Positions 8,200 to 17,156 are shown, counted from the first letter of the stretch. The stretch: DNA of 43,791 bases from Lachnospiraceae bacterium (GCA_017621975.1 JAGARW010000038.1:1-43791); one strand, 5' to 3'. A program made the numbers and translations. The notes: generated by a model from the letters alone, not told the origin.

Positions 8200-9072
8200 T
8201 TACGTTTTATTCTGTCTTCTGTTTCCATTCCTTTTTCTTCCGAAAAGCAGTCTGGGAAGTCCAAAGATCCGTTTCTTACGTTTCACGGAAGGATTTTCAT
8301 CATACGTTTCCTGTAAATAAAGCTGCAGCGTCCCGCTTCCCGTCAGACGCGTCTTAATACGGCGTCGCAAAAGATTCCGTTTTTCCTGAAGCCGGAGCAT
8401 CAATACCTTCTTTGGATACCAGAGCTGTCCGGCAATTTCCGCAAACGGAAGCACCGAAGAAGCATGCTTCTCTAAAAAATTTTCCAGTTCCCGGTAGTCT
8501 CCTTCATCCAGTTCGTTGCAGTGGATACAGATCGTGTCCACGCCGCCGGAAAGCTTCGGCTGAGAACTTCGGCACGGTACGAACAGAAGTCCCTTCATAT
8601 AATACGGAATATCCGTATACCCATCGGTCACACAGACAAAGCCGAGTTTTTTCAGGGCCCTTAGCGTGTTTTTATCATACGTATGCCCCGGCGCCATAAA
8701 TATTGTAGCATCCAGTCCGTGTTTTTGCAAAATTTCCCTGCCGTTTTTGATCTTTTCATACTGCGTCTCATACGGCAGCCCCGCGAATTCGCTCGCCGGT
8801 TTCAATCCGAGCAGTCCGGAAGCCTTTGTCTCATACACATGCCGGAAGCCGTGCTGCGCGACCAACCAGCCGTTTTTCTGCAGAGAAGCGATATACTCCC
8901 AGAAATCCTCGTGGTACTCTCCGCGCGAAAGTCCGGGATCGGCATTTTGCGGCACAACCCCAATGAGCGGCTTTACCTTATATTTATCAAAGATCGCTTT
9001 TACCCTGTAAAATTTGTCCCAGTCCATATCCGGCGTAATATCGTCCAGCCGGAACGTACATACATTAGTCAT
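8200..9072 (-). CDS. NodB-like polysaccharide deacetylase (DUF2334-type)
   Basis: A 290-residue protein with the NodB-fold metal motifs: FRLDDITPDMDW (residues 8-19) with the Asp pair, QHGFRH (His-x3-His) and the later APGHTYD strand. Proteins of this group remove N- or O-acetyl groups from glycans. No signal peptide is visible, so it seems to act in the cytoplasm, perhaps on a lipid-linked intermediate. The last 60 residues are strongly basic (many Arg and Lys), which may hold it at the membrane. It overlaps the FemAB-like gene by eight bases and lies 16 bases before the flippase gene. Substrate unknown. Confidence 0.75.
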   Translation of the reverse strand: MTNVCTFRLDDITPDMDWDKFYRVKAIFDKYKVKPLIGVVPQNADPGLSRGEYHEDFWEYIASLQKNGWLVAQHGFRHVYETKASGLLGLKPASEFAGLPYETQYEKIKNGREILQKHGLDATIFMAPGHTYDKNTLRALKKLGFVCVTDGYTDIPYYMKGLLFVPCRSSQPKLSGGVDTICIHCNELDEGDYRELENFLEKHASSVLPFAEIAGQLWYPKKVLMLRLQEKRNLLRRRIKTRLTGSGTLQLYLQETYDENPSVKRKKRIFGLPRLLFGRKRNGNRRQNKT

Positions 9073-9826
9073 CCGTCAGCACTCCTATCAGATTAATGAC
9101 GCCCTTTACCGCTTCCGCCTTAAGTCCTACGACGTCTTCGCAGTCATAATAATAGAGTTCGTCGCCGCCGAACGATTCTTTAAATTCGGTAATATTTTTT
9201 ACTTCCTCCCGAAGCCCGGCGCCGCCCCAGTCATAAGTAGTCTTTCCCATTTCCTTAAAATACATCATATCCGCCTTATGGAGATAACGGTTCGCGATTC
9301 CGACGATACGGGCGCTTACCGCTTCGCTGCGGAACTGGGACGCCGACTGATACGAACGCACAAACGTATCTCCTACGATATACGTATGGTAAACGAGCGT
9401 CTGGCCGCCCTGCTTCGCGCAGGTGATCGCAAATACGCCCTCGCGCGCGTACGTCTCGATCTCTTCTTTATATTTTTCGTACTTTTCATCCGTGATTCCC
9501 TTAGTTTTCCAGAATTCAATAAAAAATTCGCAGAACTGCGCAATGTCCTGCTCTGTGATCTCGCTGCCGACCTTAAACTCCGCCGTAATATTTTCCCTTG
9601 CCGCCCGCCTGATCTGATAACGGCAGTCCTTCTGGCACTTCGCAACGATCTCTTCCTCGCTCTGCGTCAGGTCGGTAATCAGTGTCCTGACCTCGCGCAA
9701 TACCCTGCCGATCGGTTTTTTCGCGCCCCGGTATAAAATAATTCCGTCCAGACCGCACTTTTCTTCCGCATACCAGACCTCGCGGAAATCGACGCCGTGT
9801 TTTTTTCTACGATTGACTACAAGCAT
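9065..9826 (-). CDS. FemAB/GNAT-like aminoacyl- or acyltransferase
   Basis: A 253-residue soluble protein that looks like the FemAB/BioF2-type double-GNAT fold. Visible features are CRYQIRRAARENI (basic helix typical of these proteins), a central helix with FWKTKG, and YDWGGAGL, which resembles the Y-D-x-G-G strand of FemAB relatives. Members attach amino acids from tRNA to peptidoglycan or acylate sugar amines. Here it lies between GT4 genes and a deacetylase-like gene, so modification of a free sugar amine is a reasonable guess. It overlaps the upstream GT4 by 20 bases. The true start is less certain because only AAAGAG precedes the ATG. Confidence 0.6.
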   Translation of the reverse strand: MLVVNRRKKHGVDFREVWYAEEKCGLDGIILYRGAKKPIGRVLREVRTLITDLTQSEEEIVAKCQKDCRYQIRRAARENITAEFKVGSEITEQDIAQFCEFFIEFWKTKGITDEKYEKYKEEIETYAREGVFAITCAKQGGQTLVYHTYIVGDTFVRSYQSASQFRSEAVSARIVGIANRYLHKADMMYFKEMGKTTYDWGGAGLREEVKNITEFKESFGGDELYYYDCEDVVGLKAEAVKGVINLIGVLTDD

Positions 9827-10940
9827 ACTCTTTTACCCTGCTTTCTATTTCTTCCTGCCATCTCCGGCATACTTTTTCAGGCGCAAGCTCCTGCGCAAGC
9901 TTTGCCGCCTGCCTTCCGAGCGACTCTTCCAGTTCCGGATCGTCCAGGATCCGCCGCAGCGCCGCCGTAAGCGCCGTCTCGTCCCCGACCGGAATAAGCA
10001 GTCCGTTTTCCCCGTCGCGGATCACCGTCCTGGGTCCGCCGCACGGGCAGTCGGTCGAAATCACCGCAAGCCCCGTCGCCATCGCCTCCAAAAGCGCATT
10101 CGGCATGCCTTCATAATTGGACGAAAGGACAAAGATACGCGAACGCTCGATCCGCCTGCGAATGTCGCTTTGCCGTCCCATAAAACGCACCCTATCCGCA
10201 ATACCGAGTTCCCCTGCAAGAGCGCGCAGCGCAGGCTCCGTGTCGCTGCCTGCAAGCCCGCCTCCGTAGATCACGACCTTGAGCTCCGGGTATTCCCGCT
10301 GTAGCCGTGCAAACGCGCGCAGCAGAAGCTGATGATTCTTATTCGCATCGAGCCGTCCTACCATAACGATCTCATTTTCTCTCTTTCCGGTATAACGCTC
10401 CCGTACAAAGCTTGGATCAAGCGCATTCGGCAGCACGGCGGAATGTTTCTGAACCTTCCCGGAAAACGCCAGCTTTGCATCCTCCGTCTGAAAGATCACG
10501 CCAGCCGCCCTGCGAAACAGCCGCTCCGCCAGCGCTTTCTGCAAACGGGACGGGTACTCCCGCGCCGGATCGCTGCGTACGGAAAGAATGACCGGAATTC
10601 TGTTTCGGCAAAACGGTCTTCCCGTTGAAAGCATGGCGTATAAATTCATTTTCCCGATAAACGCTACGATCAGATCCGGCCGCTCTTCTCTCCAGATCGC
10701 AGCAAGCCGCCGGATCCTTGCCGGAACCTTGCCCGCCCTGCCGAGCGGCGCGCCCGCGATCTCCTCTTCCAACAGACGCCGCCTTGCCGGAAACGTTACT
10801 TTGTATTCTTCCGCCCCGCGTCTTGACGTTACGAGCAGAACGTCGTAGCCGGTTTTTGAAAAATGCTCCGCCAGATTCAGGGCGACATGCTCCGCGCCGC
10901 CTTTTCCAAGGCTGTTGATCAAAAATGCGATTTTCTTCAT
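9807..10940 (-). CDS. Glycosyltransferase family 4
   Basis: A GT-B retaining glycosyltransferase. The N-terminal loop KGGAEHVALNLAEHF follows the first strand; the C-terminal half has VMVGRLDANKNHQLLLRAF, then VLSSNYEGMPNALLEAMATG with the nucleotide-sugar-binding Glu residues, and STDCPCGGP. I chose the ATG at 10940 (377 residues): it overlaps the upstream stop codon as ATGA and has AAGGA nine bases before it, whereas the longer in-frame start at 10970 lacks both. It is a tandem paralogue of the next gene upstream (10937-12055); both share SVRS-xP-x-REY and the AFA or AFG nucleotide region. Sugar specificity cannot be read. Confidence 0.88.
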   Translation of the reverse strand: MKKIAFLINSLGKGGAEHVALNLAEHFSKTGYDVLLVTSRRGAEEYKVTFPARRRLLEEEIAGAPLGRAGKVPARIRRLAAIWREERPDLIVAFIGKMNLYAMLSTGRPFCRNRIPVILSVRSDPAREYPSRLQKALAERLFRRAAGVIFQTEDAKLAFSGKVQKHSAVLPNALDPSFVRERYTGKRENEIVMVGRLDANKNHQLLLRAFARLQREYPELKVVIYGGGLAGSDTEPALRALAGELGIADRVRFMGRQSDIRRRIERSRIFVLSSNYEGMPNALLEAMATGLAVISTDCPCGGPRTVIRDGENGLLIPVGDETALTAALRRILDDPELEESLGRQAAKLAQELAPEKVCRRWQEEIESRVKEYACSQS

Positions 10941-12055
10941 AATCCGGTTCCTTCTATAAATTCCTGCCACATCCGGTTGATCTTATCTGGATGAAGCGAC
11001 TTGCTGAAGCGGTATGCGTTCTCACGCAGGCGCGTTTCCAGTTCCTTGTCATTCAAAATGCGCAGCATCGCTTCCGCCATCTTCTTCGCATCCTTTACCG
11101 GAACGAGCAATCCCGTTTCACCGTCATGGACGAGCGCTCTCGCGCCGCCGCTCGGGCAGTCGGTCGAGACGACCGGAATTCCGAGTGCGAACGCCTCTGC
11201 GACCGCATTCGGCATTCCTTCGAAATTGGATGAAAGGACAAAAAGCCTTGCATCCCTGATCTTATCCGGAATATCGAGCGTATCTCCCGGCAGGCTTACC
11301 TTTTCCGCCAGTCCGAGACGCGCTGCCTGTTTCCGAATATCTTCCATACAATCTCCGCCGCCGTAAATTGTCAGATGCATCTGGGGCTTCTCCTTTACAA
11401 CGATTGCAAAGGCGTCTATGAGCAGGGCATGATTTTTGACCGCGTCCATACGCCCTACCGTAATAATTTCATCCCTGCGCTTCCCCGCATAAGGCTCCCG
11501 CACATATTCGGGGGAAAGCGGATTGTATAAGATTCTGGATTTTTTCTGCGCCGCCTTCGGGAAAAACGCTTTCGCGCCTTCCGACTGGAATACGATGCCG
11601 TCCGCAAAGCAGAACAGGCTCTTTGCGAGAAAACGCTGCAGCGTCCCCGCATACTCTCTTTCCGGCGCGCTGCGCACCGATACAAATACTTTTGTTTTTG
11701 TGCCGAGTCCCGCTAAAATTGCCCGGATATTTGTCTTTCCGATAAACGATACAAGCGCGCTCGCCTGTGTCATTTTCAGCAGTCTGCGCACTTTTGTAAT
11801 ACGTCCCGCAGCTGCCCGGATGCGGCTGACGATCCGAAGTCCCGCGCCGGTCTGATCGGCGTTTCCATTCTCCGGCTGATCGAGCACGACCTTTTTAATG
11901 CCGTCATTCATCGGATACAGCCCCTCGTCCGGCTCAAGCGTTACCATATAAACTTCATAGCCCTGACTGCAAAAGTAATTTGCAAGATTGACGATGACAC
12001 GCTCCGCGCCGCCTCTTGTCAATGTCGCAATATAAAATACGATCGTTTTTTTCAT
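10937..12055 (-). CDS. Glycosyltransferase family 4 (tandem paralogue)
   Basis: A 372-residue GT-B enzyme with GGAERVIVNLANYF near the N-terminus, ITVGRMDAVKNHALLIDAF, and VLSSNFEGMPNAVAEAFALG plus STDCPSGGA in the C-terminal half. It resembles its downstream neighbour along the whole length, including the SVRSAPEREY segment and the helix after it, which suggests local duplication followed by divergence to a new linkage. The ribosome binding site is weak: only AT-rich sequence lies before the ATG and an AGG is about 18 bases away, so translation may depend on coupling to the gene 17 bases upstream. It probably adds one residue to the lipid-linked chain. Confidence 0.87.
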   Translation of the reverse strand: MKKTIVFYIATLTRGGAERVIVNLANYFCSQGYEVYMVTLEPDEGLYPMNDGIKKVVLDQPENGNADQTGAGLRIVSRIRAAAGRITKVRRLLKMTQASALVSFIGKTNIRAILAGLGTKTKVFVSVRSAPEREYAGTLQRFLAKSLFCFADGIVFQSEGAKAFFPKAAQKKSRILYNPLSPEYVREPYAGKRRDEIITVGRMDAVKNHALLIDAFAIVVKEKPQMHLTIYGGGDCMEDIRKQAARLGLAEKVSLPGDTLDIPDKIRDARLFVLSSNFEGMPNAVAEAFALGIPVVSTDCPSGGARALVHDGETGLLVPVKDAKKMAEAMLRILNDKELETRLRENAYRFSKSLHPDKINRMWQEFIEGTGL

Positions 12056-12072
12056 TTTAATTTATTTTCAAC

Positions 12073-13008
12073 CTATTTCCTGAGCTTCCATCCGATCTTT
12101 TTCAGTATCGTCCGAAAACCGACTTCTCTATGCAGAATATCGATTGTTTCATACATCTCGTTTCTGTTGTATGTATGAATGCCGACGGCGTTTACGCCCG
12201 GCAGCTCTACATTCTGCGGCGATAACCGGCAGTATTCCCGCTCTTCAAAACAATCTGCATCTAAGCCGCCGCCTTCCGTCTGACACTGCGCCTCTCCTCG
12301 CAGCCTTACGATCTCGTTGACGATCAGCTCCTGCCCATAGTAATCCGTGCAGTTCTGCGCCGGGCGAAAAAGCCTGCCGTCCTCTTTGATGAACGCGCCG
12401 CCCGGACGCGCCGTTTTCGACGGCTTTGATCTGTAGATTTTTTCTTTTTTTACAGGTCTGAAGCGTTCCGGCTCCGGCTCGCACAAATAGATTTCCAGAC
12501 AGTTGTCCGTATACGTAAACAAATAATAACAGTCGTTATCTTCTAAGATCGTCGTATCGACCGCGGATATCTCCGCAAGCGTCTCTACCTTTTCCCATCT
12601 GCCCGGAAACTGTTCGCAGCGATACAGCCTGATTTCTCCCGCATTCCTTGTCTCCGGCAGCATGTAAGTATATCTGCCATACCGGAATATCTGCGGATAG
12701 GATAAGTGAAACGGCTCTTCCAATACCTTGACCGGCTTCGCCTGCGGCTCGTCGAGATTCCGGCACCAGAGCACGCCTTTCATATCCGTTAAGTTCTGCT
12801 TTTCATAAAAAAGCCATGTTTTCCCTTGATGCGTATATAAAAAAGGATCCGCCTGCGTAATGAACTTTTTCTGCGGCAGCAGACGGAAGCCTTCGATCCT
12901 GTCCTCCTGCAGAAGATTGGCGCCCGCGTTTCTTTTTCTATAGGCGATCACCCAATATTCGCATGTCTTCATTCGTTCCAAACGTTCCCGCCATTTACTC
13001 ATAAGCAA
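12073..13008 (-). CDS. Beta-propeller protein like the N-terminal domain of plant GINT1
   Basis: A 311-residue soluble protein. It shows the repeated propeller pattern of aromatic and Asp motifs: ITQADPFLYTHQGKTWLFYE, PQIFRYGRYTYMLPET, DTTILEDNDCYYLFTY and LFRPAQNCTDYYG. This resembles the glucosamine inositolphosphorylceramide transferase N-terminal domain family, a GH32/43-like five-bladed propeller that in bacteria is sometimes found next to or fused with formyltransferases. There is no fused domain here. Its role in bacterial glycan loci is not established; it might bind or process a sugar. It overlaps the upstream GT4 by 14 bases; a second ATG two codons in (13002) is also possible. Confidence 0.6.
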   Translation of the reverse strand: MLMSKWRERLERMKTCEYWVIAYRKRNAGANLLQEDRIEGFRLLPQKKFITQADPFLYTHQGKTWLFYEKQNLTDMKGVLWCRNLDEPQAKPVKVLEEPFHLSYPQIFRYGRYTYMLPETRNAGEIRLYRCEQFPGRWEKVETLAEISAVDTTILEDNDCYYLFTYTDNCLEIYLCEPEPERFRPVKKEKIYRSKPSKTARPGGAFIKEDGRLFRPAQNCTDYYGQELIVNEIVRLRGEAQCQTEGGGLDADCFEEREYCRLSPQNVELPGVNAVGIHTYNRNEMYETIDILHREVGFRTILKKIGWKLRK

Positions 13009-14065
13009 GCTCCTCGTAACGCTTCACCATTTCCCGGATGTCAAACCCCTTCTGTGCAAACAGACGATAGTCCGGCGCGCTGCGTTTCTCCTGCGCGAGC
13101 GCAAGAATTTCCTCCGCCCATTCCGCCGCCGGTCTGTTTAAGGACATTCTGTGCACGAGATCCGTCGCGTCCACGTCCGTTCTGATCACGTCCGAAACAA
13201 GATTCGGCAGACCGGCGCACTGCGCTTCTACCATAGCGATCGGAAGACCTTCGTACCTGGACGGGAACAAAAACACATCCATTGCCTGAAGCAGCGCCGC
13301 CGTGTCCGTCCGTACGCCAAGCAGGCGCACATTTTCTTCCAGTCCGAGCGCTTTCCGCTTTTCCTCGATCGGTCCGCGCATCACGCCGTCTCCCGCAAAG
13401 ATCAGTTTCGCATCGGGACGCTTTTTCACAAGCTCCGCCATAATGTCAAGCATAAACAGATGATTTTTAACCGGAAGCAGATTACCGACATGACCGATCA
13501 CGAGACTGCCGTCCAGTCCTTCCCGCCTGCGCGTCTTCTTCCGCTTTATCTCGTCATATGCGAAATCGTCCAGCCGGATCGCATTGATAATGACTTCATA
13601 AGGCTTATCGCCGTACAGCCATTTTCCCGCCGCGTCCGAGCAGGCAAAACGTTTTGTACAGAGCATGTTCAGCATCGGCTGGAACAGCTTATGCATCCTT
13701 ATATTCGGCGTGCTCGTCGAATGGGAATGCGCGATCAGCGTCGTCGCGCCGCCCAACTTCGCCGCAAGCAGATCGAGCGCCACCGTTGAAATATCCGTGT
13801 GCCGGAAAACGATTTTGTACCGCCCCTTTTTTACGACGCTGCGTATCTCGCAGAAGTTGCGCTGCGGGCTGACCGCCTTGCGCGTCACATAAAAAAGCCT
13901 TCCGCCGAGCGCCTCGATCTCCTCGTCAAAGCTGACGTCCCTGTGTTCATGCACGATAAAATCAAACTGCACTTTTTTCCGGTCGATATTCCGGTATACG
14001 TTCATAATGAAATTGCCGATACCGCTCGGCGACATAGAACCTACGATGTGAAGCATCCTTACCAT
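12995..14065 (-). CDS. Glycosyltransferase family 4, EpsF-like
   Basis: A 356-residue GT-B enzyme beginning MLHIVGSMSPSGIGNFIMN, the usual start of EpsF-type transferases of capsule and exopolysaccharide loci. AHSHSTSTP lies near residue 118, IGHVGNLLPVKNH marks the start of the C-terminal domain, and FLFPSRYEGLPIAMVEAQCAG holds the catalytic Glu pair. GGGGAA lies six bases before the first ATG, so I keep that start rather than the Met at codon 4. It lies between an NDP-GlcNAc 4-epimerase and the propeller protein and presumably adds one sugar to the undecaprenyl-linked chain. The donor sugar is not known. Confidence 0.87.
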   Translation of the reverse strand: MVRMLHIVGSMSPSGIGNFIMNVYRNIDRKKVQFDFIVHEHRDVSFDEEIEALGGRLFYVTRKAVSPQRNFCEIRSVVKKGRYKIVFRHTDISTVALDLLAAKLGGATTLIAHSHSTSTPNIRMHKLFQPMLNMLCTKRFACSDAAGKWLYGDKPYEVIINAIRLDDFAYDEIKRKKTRRREGLDGSLVIGHVGNLLPVKNHLFMLDIMAELVKKRPDAKLIFAGDGVMRGPIEEKRKALGLEENVRLLGVRTDTAALLQAMDVFLFPSRYEGLPIAMVEAQCAGLPNLVSDVIRTDVDATDLVHRMSLNRPAAEWAEEILALAQEKRSAPDYRLFAQKGFDIREMVKRYEELAYE

Positions 14066-14099
14066 GATATTCCCCGTTTCCTTTTCCGTCCCGCTGACG

Positions 14100-15077
14100 C
14101 TATTTCAGATTTTCCTGATACCACTCGATTGCAAGGGCGATCCCCTTTGCAAAATCATACTCAGGATCATAACCGAGCAGTTTTTTCGCTTTCGAAATAT
14201 CGGCGTTGGAATGCTTAATATCTCCGGCTCTGTCCGGTCCGAAATGAGGTTCGACCTCTTTGCCGAGCGCCCTGCACAGATCATAATAAATATCGATCAG
14301 ATATTCCCTGCCGCCGTACGCAATGTTAAAAGCCTCTCCCGCCGCTTCCGGCGGCGCCAGACACGCTTTCAGATTCGCTTCGATTACATTGTCAATATAG
14401 GTAAAGTCGCGCGACTGCTTTCCGTCTCCGTTGATCGTAGGCGTCTCTCCGTGCAGAAGCTGACGGATAAACTTCGGAATGACCGCCGCATATGCGCCGT
14501 CCGGGTCCTGCCGTCTGCCGAATACGTTGAAATAACGCATCCCGTACGTGTCCAGACCGTACAGCTTTTTGTACAGCTTTCCGTATTCCTCGCATACCCT
14601 CTTTGTCAGCGCATACGGGGAAAGCAGGTTACCTTCCTGTCCTTCTACCTTAGGCAGTACCGGATGATCGCCGTATACGGACGAGCTGGAGGCATATACA
14701 AATTTCTTCACACCCTGACATCTTGCCGCCTCCATCATGTTCAGCGTGCCTCTGATATTGATCTCTTCGTACAAAAGCGGCATTTCAATGCTGCGCGGCA
14801 CACTGCCCCACGCCGCCTGATTGAGCACGAAATCCACGCCCTCGCACGCCGCCTTACACGTATCCAGATCGCGAATATCCCCTTTGATAAAGGTATAATT
14901 CTCCCGATCGCTCAAAAAGTCCACATTTTCCTGTTTTCCGGTCGAGAGGTTGTCCAGACATCTGACCCGATATCCCATATCTGTAATCGCTTCACAAAGA
15001 TTTGAGCCGATAAAACCGGCGCCTCCCGTTACAAGAAATACGCTGTCCTTCGGAAATTGTAATTGTTTATAACCCAT
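14100..15077 (-). CDS. wbpP: UDP-N-acetylglucosamine(uronate) 4-epimerase, WbpP/TviC-like
   Basis: A 325-residue extended SDR. It matches WbpP/TviC as I know them along its length: VTGGAGFIGSNLCEAI (residues 16-31), QAAWGSVPRSIEMP, SSSSVYGDHPVLPKVE, catalytic SPYALTK, and RYFNVFGRRQDPDGAYAAVIPKF (shown here only as the segments RYFNVFGRRQDP and GAYAAVIPKF). These enzymes interconvert UDP-GlcNAc and UDP-GalNAc, or the uronic acids. With the WbpO/TviB-like dehydrogenase at 17271 the pair would give UDP-GalNAcA, as in Vi antigen and Pseudomonas serotype O6. It overlaps the upstream membrane-protein gene by 11 bases. Confidence 0.88.
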   Translation of the reverse strand: MGYKQLQFPKDSVFLVTGGAGFIGSNLCEAITDMGYRVRCLDNLSTGKQENVDFLSDRENYTFIKGDIRDLDTCKAACEGVDFVLNQAAWGSVPRSIEMPLLYEEINIRGTLNMMEAARCQGVKKFVYASSSSVYGDHPVLPKVEGQEGNLLSPYALTKRVCEEYGKLYKKLYGLDTYGMRYFNVFGRRQDPDGAYAAVIPKFIRQLLHGETPTINGDGKQSRDFTYIDNVIEANLKACLAPPEAAGEAFNIAYGGREYLIDIYYDLCRALGKEVEPHFGPDRAGDIKHSNADISKAKKLLGYDPEYDFAKGIALAIEWYQENLK

Positions 15078-16542
15078 TGCTCTGCTCTCTCTTTCTTATT
15101 TGATAACATTCTGTCAGGCACATCAGCCCGGCAATATAAAATAACGCCGTATTATAAATCATATAACGCGACAGGCACATGATCATCAAAGCCGTCGCAA
15201 ATACGTTGGCACATATCATAAGCATTGCAAACAGCATCAGAAGCGCCGCCTTGCTCCGCTTGTTCTTTCGATATAAATATATCACAAGCGCCGCCGCAAG
15301 GAAATAAATAACAATCGAATAGATTCCCATCACGGTTCCGCTTGCGGAAACGGAACGCGTCAGCCCGCTGACCGCCGTCGCAATATAGTTGCAGCAGTAC
15401 GCGCCCGCCAAATGCGGAAGCAGGTCCCTGTTCATCTCTCCCGCCACACGCACGACCTCATTCAGCGCTTCTCCTTCGGGAATGCCTTTTTCCGCCGCGT
15501 ACCCAAAAAGACACGGCTGCTGTATCGTAAAGCCGATCGTATCATAACAGTCCTCATAATGGTATGCCCTGCCCAGAATTCCGTCCGGCGCATCAGCGCG
15601 CGTCATGCCGCCTTCCTCCATCTGCACATGCATCTCGGTAAACAAAGCCCTCTGCTCCTCATCCGTGATCAGGAGCGCATCCTCCGGCTCCGACAGATAA
15701 AGCATTGTCGTCAGCAAATTATAGCTTCCGGTATTCGCTCCGGCATAGCCTTCATGAATCGCCCTGTTGTAAATCCGGTTGACCGCAGACCTTGCGCCAA
15801 AAAACAGCAGGATCGACAATAGCAGGAGAAGAAGCCGCTTAAAGCTCCGACGCCTCGCCGCTTCAAAAAGCATCACCGCGCACCACGCGGCAAACGCGAC
15901 AAGCATCTGGTTTCTTGTCAGCACGAGCAGCAGGGCGCATAAAAACGCCGCGCCGTAAAAGCGTCCCTTTTTTTCTTCCGCAAACAGCCCGAGGATCATA
16001 AACGCCGTAAACAGATAAAAAAGCGGAAATGAAATCCCTTCGGTCAAAACCGCATTGCTCAGCACCATACGGGAAGAAGACGCAAGCGGCGTCAGCACGT
16101 GCGGAATGAGCGTGCAGAGCGCAACGAGTCCCGTCAAAAACCAGTTCAGATCAAAAACATGCTTCACCGCTCTTGTCAAAAAGAAGCACGAAAATCCTGC
16201 TAAAAGCCCCTGAACCAAAATGGAAACCCGAAGCGCCGGCCATGTGTAGATCAGCTCCATCGCCTTCTCGCTCTCCAGCTGCCCGGAAGCCGCCAGCCAT
16301 GTGATCGTATCGCCTTCCCGGAAGATAAAGCGAAAAAACATGAGAAAAAGAGGGTATAACGGTTCTCTTCCTGCCTGAGAAGAAATATACGAACCGGAAT
16401 CCGGGTAAATCCCGATCGGCGCAAAACATGCAAGAAGTCCGAAAAACGACAGAAAGGCGCCAAGCAGCAAACACTGCCTCGCCCCTTCCCATCTGCTTAT
16501 CAACGTCTTTTCATGCTCTCTTATCTTCATCTCTCCAGCCAT
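15067..16542 (-). CDS. Polytopic membrane protein, GT-C glycosyltransferase-like
   Basis: A 491-residue protein with about ten to twelve hydrophobic segments and a charged loop between residues about 290 and 360. The first extracytoplasmic loop carries IYPDSGSYIS and GREPLYPLFLMFF, the kind of acidic loop found in GT-C transferases that use polyprenyl-phosphate sugars. It shows no WWDYG motif, so it is not a PglB-type oligosaccharyltransferase. Two starts are possible: 16542, or 16530 where the ATG overlaps the upstream stop as ATGA. A chain polymerase is the other possible role. I do not recognise a named family. Confidence 0.6.
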   Translation of the reverse strand: MAGEMKIREHEKTLISRWEGARQCLLLGAFLSFFGLLACFAPIGIYPDSGSYISSQAGREPLYPLFLMFFRFIFREGDTITWLAASGQLESEKAMELIYTWPALRVSILVQGLLAGFSCFFLTRAVKHVFDLNWFLTGLVALCTLIPHVLTPLASSSRMVLSNAVLTEGISFPLFYLFTAFMILGLFAEEKKGRFYGAAFLCALLLVLTRNQMLVAFAAWCAVMLFEAARRRSFKRLLLLLLSILLFFGARSAVNRIYNRAIHEGYAGANTGSYNLLTTMLYLSEPEDALLITDEEQRALFTEMHVQMEEGGMTRADAPDGILGRAYHYEDCYDTIGFTIQQPCLFGYAAEKGIPEGEALNEVVRVAGEMNRDLLPHLAGAYCCNYIATAVSGLTRSVSASGTVMGIYSIVIYFLAAALVIYLYRKNKRSKAALLMLFAMLMICANVFATALMIMCLSRYMIYNTALFYIAGLMCLTECYQIRKREQSNGL

Positions 16543-17156
16543 TTGATAACCTGGAAGCCTTCCGCATAAGATACCCCGTTCTGAAGTCCGTAATTCGCCG
16601 CGTCATTTTTGAAATACGCGATCTTTTCTTCCTTTACCCTGCCGGAATTGGACTGGTACTTCCGCATGGCTTCTTCCTTTTTCTCCCATACATCGGAAAT
16701 ATCTACAAAAAAGTTCGGTACAAACGGTTTCTCCGATTGATACCATGTGCAGCGATATCCGAGGATCGACGGCACGTGCCGTCCCGCATGGATCGCCGCC
16801 CGCGCCAGAGACCTGTGATCATGCTGAGCGTCGTCCGGGAAATGCGTGTAGATCAGATCGATCTTTTCCCGTTCCACCAGATGAACAAGTCTTGCGTTCA
16901 AAGCGTCCTCAAATTCCAGATGCATCGTTTCATAGCCGCCCATAATCAGCTTGCCGCCGATCAGCTCAGCCGCCTCCTGCGCGTTGCGCGACGCGACCTC
17001 TTCCCTGCCGGCCTCCTGACGATCGGAATTCAGCATCCCCGCAGTCGCCGCTACAAAAAGGATGACCCTGTCTCCTTTCTGCACATGCTTCAGGAGCGCC
17101 CCGCCACAACCGATTTCGATGTTATTAAAATGTGATCCAACTGCCAGTACGTTCAT
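16527..17156 (-). CDS. PIG-L-family protein with altered metal motif (possible pseudoenzyme)
   Basis: A 209-residue paralogue of the deacetylase at 118-744, similar from end to end (for example MNVLAVGSHF, YTHFPDDAQHDH and HAGRHVPSI). The family metal motif, which reads AHFDDIELG in the paralogue, here reads SHFNNIEIG: both Asp residues are Asn (codons AAT and AAC, each one step from Asp). In MshB, the family model, these two positions are the general base and a zinc ligand. The second His cluster is kept. The reading frame is intact and has a strong GGAGG site, so the gene is still expressed in principle. It may bind a sugar without hydrolysing it, or use a different mechanism. Confidence 0.82.
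   Translation of the reverse strand: MNVLAVGSHFNNIEIGCGGALLKHVQKGDRVILFVAATAGMLNSDRQEAGREEVASRNAQEAAELIGGKLIMGGYETMHLEFEDALNARLVHLVEREKIDLIYTHFPDDAQHDHRSLARAAIHAGRHVPSILGYRCTWYQSEKPFVPNFFVDISDVWEKKEEAMRKYQSNSGRVKEEKIAYFKNDAANYGLQNGVSYAEGFQVIKWLER

Noticed and set aside
14064..15005. Plus-strand ORF of 313 codons
   Set aside because: Antisense to the clearly recognised wbpP-like gene, with no family motif.
15067..16542. PglB-type oligosaccharyltransferase
   Set aside because: No WWDYG-type motif and no large C-terminal soluble domain.
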